Part shown: positions 39,426 to 49,567 of the stretch, piece after piece
Numbering within the stretch: position 1 is the first letter of the stretch
Layout of the letters: every line of letters starts with the position of its first letter
NCBI GenBank assembly: GCA_009785605.1
Contig: WQVY01000005.1
Location: 1 to 64,000, forward strand
Length of the DNA: 64,000 nt
From: Defluviitaleaceae bacterium
Lineage (GTDB): Bacteria; Bacillota; Clostridia; Lachnospirales; WQUN01
Direction: 5' to 3'
Notes under the pieces: model-generated
What the model was told of the DNA's origin: nothing
Seen by the model: only the letters and a program-made list of their open reading frames with translations
The model's database searches: none
Program-made: the position numbers and the translations under genes

Positions 39426-41062
39426 CGGCTCCACCAGCCTGTTGGCTCGCCGTTTGGCCACAAAAACATCCGCCAGTTATATATCAAGTCGCTCAGTTCC
39501 TTTCCAAATATCTCAATAGCCATGTCAAACTGGCTGTAGTTATCAGACCTATACATCTCCAAAAGCGCCTCTATTCCATAATTATTGTATAGATACAGTA
39601 CAAAAGAACCTGCATCGTCATATGTCCAACTGGCTCGCCCAAATGTCTCTTCGTCACAAAAGAAAGGAAGGACATGCCCATTGCCATGTCTGGCCTTTGC
39701 ATCAATATTAGACAGTAACGGGGCGTTAAACCTATACGGCTTTACCCCTTCAAATGAGTCTCTAAACAACAACTCGCCAAGTACTGCCATCCCCTCTACC
39801 ATCCATGATGCCGGATGGTACCCAATAAACTCCCTAAACAAAAGTATATGCGCAACTTCGTGAGACATTGCCCATGTACCAAAACGGGCAGTACCGGCCA
39901 AGGTGATTTTATCGTCTGCCACAAAGTTGATGTCCGCGATATCCCAGCCAAATGTATATGCCATTTCTGCTATAGCGTATGGGATGGTGGATGCCCCAAA
40001 GGGGTACAATGTGACACTAATACCATCTGAGTTGTTAACAAAAAAGCGGTAACTCACATAATCAATAGCCGCATCCATATACGCGGTAAAGCTTAAAACC
40101 CTTGCCCATGTCCATACATATCCATCCCCAATAAAGGTATAGCTCCCATATGGGGTCACCACAGCAAAATTGCCAAACTTATAAAGGACATGCATACCCA
40201 TAGCAGCATCTTGGCCCGTTAATTGAGAAATATACTCGCTAAAGGCAACGCCAAACGCGCGGGTATCTGTTTGTGCAAGCCGTACAAAATCGTATAACTC
40301 ACCGGCTTGTGACCATCGTCTTACTATTGTATAGGCAGCAGCTAAAATCTCATCATGTGTAATATCACTTTGCCTAAGTGATGACATAAACCAAGCGTCC
40401 CCATGTGGTGGCCCGCCCGTGCCCTGTTGCAGCCATATTGCCAAACACTCATTTGATAGTGGCGGCACATCTCCACCCATAAGATAATTTTCAAGCCCTA
40501 CAGATAGCCACACGGGTATAGGATACTGTCCAACAAAAAAAAGATAAGTGATACCCCCACTCACAAAAGCCGTTGCTAATTTGTAATTAACACGCCGGTT
40601 GGGTAAATCACTACTATCAGCCACAATATAAAAATCACAAAAATGCCCCGTGAAGGATTCATGAATAGTGTCAAACACTTCTATGATATGGCTAATGGTC
40701 AACTGTGCATAACCAATATCAACATCCCTTGACAGATGAAAACGCAACCTGTCATTTCCAAACTCCACATAAGCCGTGAGTGGGTAGCCTTTGTAAGCAA
40801 AATAATCTTCTGCGTCGTGTATCATAATCCTTGGAAGGGGCTCGATAATTGCGGGCGGGCGTGGTGCCGGCGGAAAAGATTGCACAGTTGCTGTGTGCCC
40901 GGTCATGTCATCATATGCTACTGGGACAACCCCAGTGCTATACCACAACGTAAATGTCTTTTCTATATCACTAATAATAAAAAATGACAGGACGATAACA
41001 GCACAAAACACAGCTATACCAAAAATATTTTTAAGCGATTTAAGATGGAACTCCATACACAA
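39422..41062 (-). CDS. Extracytoplasmic gluzincin/peptidase-MA-like protein
   Basis: N-terminal TM; FGTWAMSHEVAHILLFREFIGYHPASWMVEGMAVLGE (HExxH...E). Confidence 0.75.
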   Translation of the reverse strand: MCMEFHLKSLKNIFGIAVFCAVIVLSFFIISDIEKTFTLWYSTGVVPVAYDDMTGHTATVQSFPPAPRPPAIIEPLPRIMIHDAEDYFAYKGYPLTAYVEFGNDRLRFHLSRDVDIGYAQLTISHIIEVFDTIHESFTGHFCDFYIVADSSDLPNRRVNYKLATAFVSGGITYLFFVGQYPIPVWLSVGLENYLMGGDVPPLSNECLAIWLQQGTGGPPHGDAWFMSSLRQSDITHDEILAAAYTIVRRWSQAGELYDFVRLAQTDTRAFGVAFSEYISQLTGQDAAMGMHVLYKFGNFAVVTPYGSYTFIGDGYVWTWARVLSFTAYMDAAIDYVSYRFFVNNSDGISVTLYPFGASTIPYAIAEMAYTFGWDIADINFVADDKITLAGTARFGTWAMSHEVAHILLFREFIGYHPASWMVEGMAVLGELLFRDSFEGVKPYRFNAPLLSNIDAKARHGNGHVLPFFCDEETFGRASWTYDDAGSFVLYLYNNYGIEALLEMYRSDNYSQFDMAIEIFGKELSDLIYNWRMFLWPNGEPTGWWSR

Positions 41063-41316
41063 AACCTCCTCAAACCACTAATACAACACGATAGTATGAT
41101 TATCGCCATCACACTAACCATAATAAACCCAACATAGCGACAGGATAAACCCACAAACACAAACGCGCCATCGAACACACAATAAGAATATATTACTTGT
41201 CACATTACACGCCCGCTGCAAGCAAAATCAAAATTTACAAAATGTATACAACTAGCGCAATACAGCAATGTATAATGCACGTGACATAACCCTGATTATA
41301 AAAGGAGGCTTTACTC

Positions 41317-42558
41317 ATGAATAATTTTAATCACAACTCTGACTTATATGGTCCAGCTACTTACATCGCACCACCCCCAGAAAAAAGAAATAGTTTTGCA
41401 AGGTACCTGGCTGTGACAATGTTAGCAGTTGCCATAGGCGGCGCATTTTTGGGGCTAGGCCTGGCTGCCGGGTATACAACAACGCGGCATTTCCTGCCCG
41501 AGCCGCCCCCGGCAGTTGAAGTGGCCAATAACAACCCCGGTTTTAACTCCATATCTCTAGAGCCGATGATAATAGCAATTGACCCGCAGATACCAGACTT
41601 TACGCAGGTCATAGCCACAGCAAAAGATGCCGTTGTAAGTATAAACGTGATGGCAGCAGTCCCCAGGAGCGGGTTTTTCAATGTTACAGAGCAACCGGGT
41701 GCCGGCTCTGGGTTTATTTTTGCACAAGATGATGATTATGTATTTATTGCAACCAACAACCATGTTATAGCCAATGCAACAACCATAACAATATCCCTAG
41801 ACGACAACGAAAGAGTCGATGCCCGCGCAATAGGCACGGATATAGAATCCGACCTGGCTGTACTGGCCGTTTCCAAAGCCGCACTAGAGGAAAAAGGCGT
41901 GCCCTTTACCGTTGTTGACTTGGGATGTTCGGACAGTATGCGCATGGGTGACTCTGTTGTGGCCATAGGCAACGCAATGGGTGCTGGGCAAACAGCAACC
42001 AAGGGCATAATAAGTGCCGTAAACCTGCAAATCACGGTCAATGACCCCAACTCTCGTGTCCCCTTGACTTTGGATGTCTTGCAAACAGATGCGGCTGTTA
42101 ACCAAGGCAACAGCGGCGGCCCCTTAATAAACCATCACGGCGAGGTTATTGGCATAGTAACTGCAAAGCTATTTGGCCAAGGGATAGAAGGCATGGGATA
42201 TGTATTACCCATTAACGATATACGCGATTTGCTGCTTATGCTAAAAGAAGAAGGCTCGACAAGGCATGCCTTTATTGGCCTTATTACTGTCCAAATAAAT
42301 GAGCAAATACGCAACCAGTTTAACCTGCCCTCACTGGGCTTACTAATAAGAGAAGTAGTGCCAGACGGCCCCTCTTGTATTGCTGGGCTCGAAGAATGGG
42401 ACTTAATTGTGCAGTTTGACGGCAAACCCATCACAAACCTTGAAGAATACAGGGAGGCATTGTTTGCAAGTAGCCCAGGGGACGAGGTAATAATTGGCCT
42501 GTACCGCAACAGGGTATTTTTAGAAATCCCAGTTGTGCTTGGTAGTAGGATACACTAG
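41317..42558 (+). CDS. HtrA/DegP-like S1C serine protease with PDZ domain
   Basis: GSGFIF...ATNNHVIANA, SDLAVLAV, AVNQGNSGGPLIN. Confidence 0.95.
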   Translation: MNNFNHNSDLYGPATYIAPPPEKRNSFARYLAVTMLAVAIGGAFLGLGLAAGYTTTRHFLPEPPPAVEVANNNPGFNSISLEPMIIAIDPQIPDFTQVIATAKDAVVSINVMAAVPRSGFFNVTEQPGAGSGFIFAQDDDYVFIATNNHVIANATTITISLDDNERVDARAIGTDIESDLAVLAVSKAALEEKGVPFTVVDLGCSDSMRMGDSVVAIGNAMGAGQTATKGIISAVNLQITVNDPNSRVPLTLDVLQTDAAVNQGNSGGPLINHHGEVIGIVTAKLFGQGIEGMGYVLPINDIRDLLLMLKEEGSTRHAFIGLITVQINEQIRNQFNLPSLGLLIREVVPDGPSCIAGLEEWDLIVQFDGKPITNLEEYREALFASSPGDEVIIGLYRNRVFLEIPVVLGSRIH

Positions 42559-42579
42559 GTCATATACTAATATAAGCTT

Positions 42580-42607
42580 AAGGGGCCGCGCATAGCGCGG
42601 TTCCTTT
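42580..42607 (+). terminator. Hairpin downstream of htrA
   Basis: aaggggccgcgcatagcgcggttccttt. Confidence 0.65.
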
Positions 42608-42652
42608 ACTTTAAAACCTTTATCATTAGTATCAAAACCGGGTTAAAAATAA

Positions 42653-42683
42653 TTGGCATGTGCAGGTACTATTCTGCTATAAT
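42653..42683 (+). promoter_or_regulatory. Candidate promoter for the PBP/dcw operon
   Basis: TTGGCA-19-TATAAT; suboptimal spacing. Confidence 0.3.
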
Positions 42684-42758
42684 GACTGAAGTAGAATGTC
42701 TGCATTTTGTTTGCGGTCATTTTTCGTTCATTTACGTTAATTTCGAAAGGAGATATAT

Positions 42759-45602
42759 ATGGACTATTCCCGTTTAGGAAATATGAGGCGCCGCAGGCGC
42801 CAAAATTCCCAAACCATTCGCATACGCAATAAAATTAGCCTTCTATTTTTACGCGTTACCTTGGCTGCAGCGCTTGTGGGTATATTTGCGCTTCCAGCCA
42901 TGGGGCTGGGTGCATGGCAAGGTGTTTTGTCTTATGCGCCGGAGTTATTACCTCATGGTGTACGCCATGGCAGCTATGCATCAGAAGTTATATGCTCCCA
43001 AACAGGTGAAGTATTGCACCGTATACACAGCGGTATAAACCGCACGCATGTTACGCTTGATGATATCCCGCAGCATGTAATTTACGCTTTTATAGCTATC
43101 GAAGACGAACGCTTCTTCGACCACAATGGGGTAGACGTACGTGGCATTGGCCGTGCAGTATGGCGGCTTGTTAACCCTGCGTACAACACAGCAGAAGGTG
43201 CAAGCACCATTACACAGCAGCTTATCAAAAACAGGCTAGAACGCTTTGACAGCGACCTGACGACTAAGCTGCAAGAGCAGTACTTAGCCGTGCGCTGGGA
43301 AAGGGAGCTAACAGAGCTGCTGGGCTGTACCCGCCAAGCAAAGTACTATATCTTGGAAGAATATTTAAACACAATAAACCTAGGACGTACCAACCACGGC
43401 GTACAAGCTGCGGCACAGTTTTATTTTGGTATAGATGTTGGGGATTTGTCTATAGTACAGGCGGCTTCTATAGCCGCAATAACCCAAAACCCAACCTGGC
43501 TCGTACCCGACAGACACCCAGATAGGAACTGGGTACGTACTCAACTAGTGCTAGACAACATGCTAAGGTTGGAGTTTATAACCGAAGCAGAACACAACGA
43601 AGCCATCAACACCAATGTTTTCGACACCATTGTGCGCAACGATGCTGGCGAGATTAGGGATACAATCTCCCCCTTCGACTGTTTTACAGACGCGCTGTTT
43701 CTTCAATTACGGGGTGATTTAGAGGAGGCTTTTGGCCTTTCTACATTCGAGGCAGAGGCTTTACTGTTTACTGGTGGCCTCCGTATATACTCCACCCAGG
43801 ACTTGCGCATGCAAGCCATAGTAGATGAGGCTATGTTGGATGACAGCCTGTTCCCAAGCGGGGCTGGCAGGTTTGAAATTGATGTATTTTATGACTTAAC
43901 CATGCGCAATACCCTAACCAACGGTATTAGTCGCAGAAGCGGCACGCGCACGGTTAATAATATGGATGAAGCAATAGCAGCTATCTACGAGATGCAGCAA
44001 GACATGTTGGGTACCCATGATGAAATCGTAGCAGAATCACGAATATTTACCCCACAGCCCCAGGCTGGCTTCGTGTTAATGGATCATCATAGCGGCCATG
44101 TGTTAGCAATACGTGGCGTACGTGGCGAAAGAGCCAACGCAAGCCGTTTGCATTGCCGGGCTACAAGGGCCACACGTTCGCCCGGTAGCCAGCTAAAGCC
44201 TTTAATATTTGCTGCAGGTTTTGACATAGGTGTCCTTTCCCCAGGCAGCCCAATAGAAGACGCACCCTGGGCTGTTCACCCCCAAGGCGGCCAGCGCTGG
44301 GAGCCAAGAAACTGGTGGCGCGGCGGCTTCCGTGGTTTCCAAACTGCCCGCCAAGCTATCCACACATCCATGAATGTGGTATCTGCAAGGGCATTGGTTG
44401 ACTATGTAGGCATAGAAACTACCTTTGCATACCTGCTCAATCTTGGATTTACGACCCTAGAAGGCGTAACACCTGATGGCCGCACCTGGTCTGACCGTAT
44501 TCCGGCACTGTCTTTGGGTGGGCTTACACAGGGTACAATCTTGTTGGAACTGGCCGGTGCATATGCAACCATCGCAAACGAAGGTATGTATAACAGGCCT
44601 ATATTTTATACACATGTACTACGTCAAGACGGTACACTACTGCTAGAAAATAATCATGCGCCCCGCCAGGTACTGCGCCGGGAGACTGCCTATCTTGTGA
44701 CCCATTCTATGATGGACACATTAAATCACCCAGATGCAACAGGCCGCGGCCAAAGGTTCGAAAATCTGGACATGCGCCGTGATATACCATTGTCTGGCAA
44801 GACAGGTACGTCCCAGCATGGCCGCGACTCTGGCTTTGTTGGATATTCGCCTTACTTCACAGGAGCTGTATGGCTTGGTTTTGATATGCCCAGGCCGCTG
44901 CCGTCAAACTACACCAGATACCGCGAAAACTTGTGGCGCATTATTATGGAGCGCGTACATTATGGTATGTCTCCAAGGTCTTTCGAGCGGCCTAGCGGTA
45001 TAGTCACGGCGACTATCTGCCGCGACTCTGGCCATGCGGTTACAGATTTATGCCGTTCGGACCCGCGTGGGGCCCGCCTCATAACAGATATATTTGCACT
45101 GGGCAATGTACCTACTACACCTTGTACAGTCCACCAACAGTTTAGAATATGTGATATAAGCGGTCTTCTTGCCGGGGACACCTGTCACCCGATATTTGTA
45201 TCATACCGGGTAGGGTTGGATCTCCCTCCGCTACCAGACTGGGCACAAGGTACTCATGTACCTGGCCGCCAATATGCATTTACAAATGCTGTGCTAGAAC
45301 GGCAGGTATGTGTAAACTGCCAGTTCCACTATCACGATTGGTTCAACCCCCAAGAGCCGGACTATGGTTACCATGATACAGCCCCACCAGAAGACGACGT
45401 ATTCAACTGGCCATGGAACCCACAGCCACCGTCTGGCTGGTACGAGCAAGACACATCAGACACAGACTCGCCGGGCTATGACTATCACCCTGCAGAGGGT
45501 GACCCACCACAGCATTATTACCCAACAATACCACCCCCATATCCCCCACCAGATGATGACCCTTATGCTACGGGCGATGGCGATGCGCCAACCTACGACT
45601 AA
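42759..45602 (+). CDS. Class A penicillin-binding protein (glycosyltransferase + transpeptidase)
   Basis: IEDERFFDHNGVDVRGIGRA, GASTITQQLIKN, LSGKTGTSQHGRDSGFVGYSPYFTGAVWLG. Confidence 0.95.
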   Translation: MDYSRLGNMRRRRRQNSQTIRIRNKISLLFLRVTLAAALVGIFALPAMGLGAWQGVLSYAPELLPHGVRHGSYASEVICSQTGEVLHRIHSGINRTHVTLDDIPQHVIYAFIAIEDERFFDHNGVDVRGIGRAVWRLVNPAYNTAEGASTITQQLIKNRLERFDSDLTTKLQEQYLAVRWERELTELLGCTRQAKYYILEEYLNTINLGRTNHGVQAAAQFYFGIDVGDLSIVQAASIAAITQNPTWLVPDRHPDRNWVRTQLVLDNMLRLEFITEAEHNEAINTNVFDTIVRNDAGEIRDTISPFDCFTDALFLQLRGDLEEAFGLSTFEAEALLFTGGLRIYSTQDLRMQAIVDEAMLDDSLFPSGAGRFEIDVFYDLTMRNTLTNGISRRSGTRTVNNMDEAIAAIYEMQQDMLGTHDEIVAESRIFTPQPQAGFVLMDHHSGHVLAIRGVRGERANASRLHCRATRATRSPGSQLKPLIFAAGFDIGVLSPGSPIEDAPWAVHPQGGQRWEPRNWWRGGFRGFQTARQAIHTSMNVVSARALVDYVGIETTFAYLLNLGFTTLEGVTPDGRTWSDRIPALSLGGLTQGTILLELAGAYATIANEGMYNRPIFYTHVLRQDGTLLLENNHAPRQVLRRETAYLVTHSMMDTLNHPDATGRGQRFENLDMRRDIPLSGKTGTSQHGRDSGFVGYSPYFTGAVWLGFDMPRPLPSNYTRYRENLWRIIMERVHYGMSPRSFERPSGIVTATICRDSGHAVTDLCRSDPRGARLITDIFALGNVPTTPCTVHQQFRICDISGLLAGDTCHPIFVSYRVGLDLPPLPDWAQGTHVPGRQYAFTNAVLERQVCVNCQFHYHDWFNPQEPDYGYHDTAPPEDDVFNWPWNPQPPSGWYEQDTSDTDSPGYDYHPAEGDPPQHYYPTIPPPYPPPDDDPYATGDGDAPTYD

Positions 45603-46568
45603 ATGACAGAGGATTTTAAGCATATACCGGTACTACCCCTGGAGGCGGTTAGCGCACTTGCTATCCGTCCAGGGGGCATATATGTAGACGGTACACTTGG
45701 TGGTGGAGGCCATAGCGCACTAATACTTAGCGCACTTGGTAAAAATGGGCGGCTAATAGGTATAGACCGCGATACAAACGCGATAGCTGCCGCAAACAAG
45801 CGGTTGAATATTTCGCAGTTATATGAGCGCAATGTTACTTTTGAAACTGTACATGGCAATTTTCATGATTTACCGCAAATACTGCATGATAAAAACATAG
45901 TTAAAGTTGACGGCGTATTATTGGACTTAGGTGTCTCGTCACACCAGTTGGATACCCCAGAAAGAGGGTTTTCTTACCGCCTACCCGGCCGGTTGGACAT
46001 GCGTATGAACCAAGACGCGACTCTTACCGCTTTTGACATTGTAAATACTTACCCAGAAGAACAGTTGGCTAACATATTATATACTTTTGGCGAGGAGCGT
46101 TTCTCTCGGCGGGTTGCTAAAGCCATTGTAGCCGCAAGATTACAATCCCCAATTGAGACAACCCTTGAGCTATCGTCTATAATCGAAAAAGCAATGCCAC
46201 ACCGCAGCAAAAAAGCAAACGCCCCACACCCGGCAATGCGCTCGTTTATGGCCTTAAGGATTGCGGTCAACGATGAACTTCACCCTCTGGACACAGCCCT
46301 TACCAATATCGTAAACTGTCTCAACCCAGGTGGGCGTATATGCGTGATTTCCTTCCATTCTTTGGAGGACCGCATAGTCAAGACCTGCTTCAACCGGCTG
46401 GCGTCACCATGCACCTGCCCCAGGGATATACCATATTGTGTTTGCGGCAAGCCACCTCTAGTACAAGTTATTACAAGAAAGCCCATCTTACCATCACCAG
46501 AAGAACTAGCCCAAAACAGCCGTGCAAGCAGCGCCAAGTTACGTGTAGGGGAGAAAATAATAATATGA
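45603..46568 (+). CDS. rsmH: 16S rRNA (cytosine1402-N4)-methyltransferase RsmH
   Basis: HIPVLPLEAVSAL, YVDGTLGGGGHS, GVLLDLGVSSHQLD, RGFSYRLPGRLDMRM. Confidence 0.98.
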   Translation: MTEDFKHIPVLPLEAVSALAIRPGGIYVDGTLGGGGHSALILSALGKNGRLIGIDRDTNAIAAANKRLNISQLYERNVTFETVHGNFHDLPQILHDKNIVKVDGVLLDLGVSSHQLDTPERGFSYRLPGRLDMRMNQDATLTAFDIVNTYPEEQLANILYTFGEERFSRRVAKAIVAARLQSPIETTLELSSIIEKAMPHRSKKANAPHPAMRSFMALRIAVNDELHPLDTALTNIVNCLNPGGRICVISFHSLEDRIVKTCFNRLASPCTCPRDIPYCVCGKPPLVQVITRKPILPSPEELAQNSRASSAKLRVGEKIII

Positions 46569-47143
46569 AAGCGCAATCACCACCCCCGTCATCTGCAAGA
46601 AGAAGCAGGAAGCCCCAAGCCCAACCCAGCCAGCGTAAGCGTCCACCCACAGTAAGCGGGCGCAAGCAAGCAAGTGTGCGCCGGGCTAAGCGTATACAAT
46701 CTGCAAACCCTGATGCGACAATCCGCAAACGCGGCAATGTATATTTTTTGTTCCACAAAGAGCGCAGACGCATATCATGGCGGCTGGCGTTTACTATAGT
46801 ATTGGTTTTTGTCTTGGGGATAGGCGTGGCTGTTAGTTTTGCAACAATTAACAATGCAAACCGGCAGATTACAGCGTCCCGCAATGCACTAATCGCACAG
46901 CAAGCAACTAATTTGAATTTGAGGGCTGGCACAGCCGAACGATATACTCATGAAGAAATAATGCACCGGGCACGTGAGTTGGGCTTTGGTGTGCCTGACC
47001 CATCCCAAATAATATATTTTTATGCGCCGGCATATAGCCAAGTATATTTTAGGTACAACCCCGCGACTGACTCCGAAAATCATTTTTGGCAGGGTGTAAT
47101 AGCCTTTTTAAGGGACATAATTAGTCGAGTATCCGGGCAATAA
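46565..47143 (+). CDS. FtsL-like division/septum protein
   Basis: ATGA overlap with rsmH; Arg/Lys-rich N-term, single TM, coiled coil; position in dcw cluster. Confidence 0.65.
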   Translation: MKAQSPPPSSARRSRKPQAQPSQRKRPPTVSGRKQASVRRAKRIQSANPDATIRKRGNVYFLFHKERRRISWRLAFTIVLVFVLGIGVAVSFATINNANRQITASRNALIAQQATNLNLRAGTAERYTHEEIMHRARELGFGVPDPSQIIYFYAPAYSQVYFRYNPATDSENHFWQGVIAFLRDIISRVSGQ

Positions 47144-47199
47144 TTCGCAATACACAATAAATCACAATACAAAAGAACTCACAGGTTAGGAGCATTAGC

Positions 47200-49545
47200 A
47201 TGAGCAGACAAGAAACCAACCCTAAAGCGCCCTTGCATGAGCGCCGCCGCAACAGGCGTGCTGTGCTAATGGGTCTTTTTTTTACGTTATGTCTTATGGG
47301 TGTTTTGGTTCGCATATGGTATTGGCAGGAGATATATACTGCCCGGGATTTGGTCCAAGAAGCTACCGAAATGCAAACACGCACAATGGCTGTCACCACG
47401 TCCGTTAACGCCCAGCGTGGCCAAATAGCGGACCGCAATGCCGTACCCATAGCTCTAAGCCAGCCTGTGTACCATGTTTTTGTGGATGTAAGAAATGCCG
47501 TTGGCAGGCTCAACTCCAGTTGGGGCAGAGGCAGGATGCAAGAAACAATATCAACCCTACACGAAGTGTTTGATATACCAGTAGACGAACTAGAAGCCAT
47601 ATTTGCCTTTGACGAATATGGTAATCTTGTTAACGATAGGCATGAGTACTTTATTATGCGATATGTACCGGCGCATATAGCCCGCCCGTTACGGGATAAC
47701 CGCCGCCTACCCGATGTTCATGCCAGAGGCGAGACCCTCCGCTGGCATACAGACCCTTTCTTTGCCCCACATGTCATTGGCTTTAGGTGGGGGGATTCTT
47801 TTCATGGGTTGGAGCTTGCATACAACGCACAGCTTACCGGCACACCCGGGCGCATGTTCCGCGATACAGACAATCACGGCAACCTTATAGTCGAGTCATA
47901 CGATGTAAGACATGGCTATACACTTATTACAACTTTGGACTCAGATATCCAGCGCTTGGCTCAGTATTTTGTTGACCGTACTTACCGTGATATACCTAGC
48001 CGCCAAGTAGGCTTAGTAGCAATGAACCCACATACCGGCGAAGTACTTGCAATGGCTCAGGCTCCTACTTTTTCTATTGCAGAGCCTGGTGACCCTGCAC
48101 ATTTTTCTGACCCGATTATGCGCGCCGGGTGGAACGATATCAGCGAAGAAGAACAACTCAACCGTAGGCTAAGGACATGGACAAACTTCCATATTAATCA
48201 TTCTTTCGAACCGGGCTCGATTTTTAAACCTTTCGTGATTGCGGCAGCTTTAGAAGAAGGTGTAATTAGCGAGCATGATACTTTCTTCTGTGGTGGGTAT
48301 ATTAATGTTGCAGACAGGACAATATGGTGCTGGAACAATCGCGGCCATGGTGTTTTGTGCCTATCTTCTGCACTGTATCGTTCTTGTAACGTGGCAATGG
48401 TTCATATAAACCAGCGTCTTGGCCGTTATGAGTTTTACCGTTATAGGGGCTATTTCGGGTTTGGCGAACGTACAGGAATAGATTTACCTGGCGAGTTTGA
48501 CTTGTCATCGCCTTTGGTTATGTACCCGCTTCACCAGCTAGGGCCTGTGCAAATGGGCACAAACTCCATTGGGCAAGGCTTTAACAGCACAACCATCCAA
48601 TCTATTACGGCCTTTGCTTCACTAATCAATGGCGGCAACCTTATGCAACCATATATCGTAAGCCAGATTGTAGATGCCAATGGCAGCTTCGTGCATCAGA
48701 CTTCGCCCACAGTAGTGAGGCGTACTATCTCGGAAGAAACAGCAGACTTTTTGCGCCGCGACATGCAAAATGTGGTTTCTGCTGTAGGCGGCACTGGTGC
48801 CGCAACCGCAATCCCAGGCCATGCAATAGGTGGCAAAACCGGTAGTGCACAACAAGGGCGCGGCGGTGCAAACGAAGGCCTAACCCTTTCATATATCGCC
48901 TATACCCCTGTAGAAAACCCAGAAATAATTGTTATGATGACAATATGCCATGTAGAAGACCATACCCATAGCGCCGGCCGTACTGTTGCCCCAATTGTGA
49001 GGGAATTTTTCCTAGAAGTTATACAAATGCGCAGTATGCGCCCATCCTATGGCTACGAAAACGGTACCCCAATACTGCCAGGCAACGAGCAAATGCCTGA
49101 CTTTGCCGGCAACCGCGTTACAGATGTGGTACGCAACTTAAACAATCTAGGCTTGGGCTTCGAGATTATTGGAAACGGTACAGTAGTTTCGCGCCAAATC
49201 CCGTCAGCAGGCACAAGAATGCCGCGAGATGTTCCGGTCTTCTTATATTTGGACCCAGATAGTTACACACCTGACAATATGGTAGTAGTGCCCGATGTCG
49301 TAGGTCTTTCTACGGACCGGGCAAGCACCCTGCTTGGGCAAACCTTCCTAACCGCAGTGCTTGCAACATCTGGCCAAAGCGGCCACGACGGAAGCGATTT
49401 TACCCCCGGCACTGCAGATGCAGTAGAAAGGGCAACCACCGGTACCGGTAGCGACACACCTGTGTTTAACATCCTTCGCCAGTACCCAGCGGCGGGTACG
49501 GTTGTTGAGCGTGGTTTTCAAGTAAGATTGATAGCCGATAGATAA
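47200..49545 (+). CDS. Class B penicillin-binding protein (FtsI/SpoVD-like) with PASTA domains
   Basis: EPGSIFKPFVIAAALE, YRSCNVAMVHINQRLG, GGKTGSAQQG, C-terminal PASTA-like VPDVVGLSTDRASTLLG. Confidence 0.92.
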   Translation: MSRQETNPKAPLHERRRNRRAVLMGLFFTLCLMGVLVRIWYWQEIYTARDLVQEATEMQTRTMAVTTSVNAQRGQIADRNAVPIALSQPVYHVFVDVRNAVGRLNSSWGRGRMQETISTLHEVFDIPVDELEAIFAFDEYGNLVNDRHEYFIMRYVPAHIARPLRDNRRLPDVHARGETLRWHTDPFFAPHVIGFRWGDSFHGLELAYNAQLTGTPGRMFRDTDNHGNLIVESYDVRHGYTLITTLDSDIQRLAQYFVDRTYRDIPSRQVGLVAMNPHTGEVLAMAQAPTFSIAEPGDPAHFSDPIMRAGWNDISEEEQLNRRLRTWTNFHINHSFEPGSIFKPFVIAAALEEGVISEHDTFFCGGYINVADRTIWCWNNRGHGVLCLSSALYRSCNVAMVHINQRLGRYEFYRYRGYFGFGERTGIDLPGEFDLSSPLVMYPLHQLGPVQMGTNSIGQGFNSTTIQSITAFASLINGGNLMQPYIVSQIVDANGSFVHQTSPTVVRRTISEETADFLRRDMQNVVSAVGGTGAATAIPGHAIGGKTGSAQQGRGGANEGLTLSYIAYTPVENPEIIVMMTICHVEDHTHSAGRTVAPIVREFFLEVIQMRSMRPSYGYENGTPILPGNEQMPDFAGNRVTDVVRNLNNLGLGFEIIGNGTVVSRQIPSAGTRMPRDVPVFLYLDPDSYTPDNMVVVPDVVGLSTDRASTLLGQTFLTAVLATSGQSGHDGSDFTPGTADAVERATTGTGSDTPVFNILRQYPAAGTVVERGFQVRLIADR

Positions 49546-49567
49546 ATATATGAAAGAGTGATGTAAA

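Noticed and set aside
38557-39519. 320-aa plus-strand ORF and similar long antisense ORFs (e.g. 32780-33565, 35897-36439, 25840-26370)
   Set aside because: Antisense shadows of well-supported genes
42564-42632. Another copy of the ~104-nt palindrome family (atactaat ... attagtat)
   Set aside because: Only ~69 nt, and the centre is an ordinary terminator (ggccgcgcatagcgcggttcc) without the conserved core
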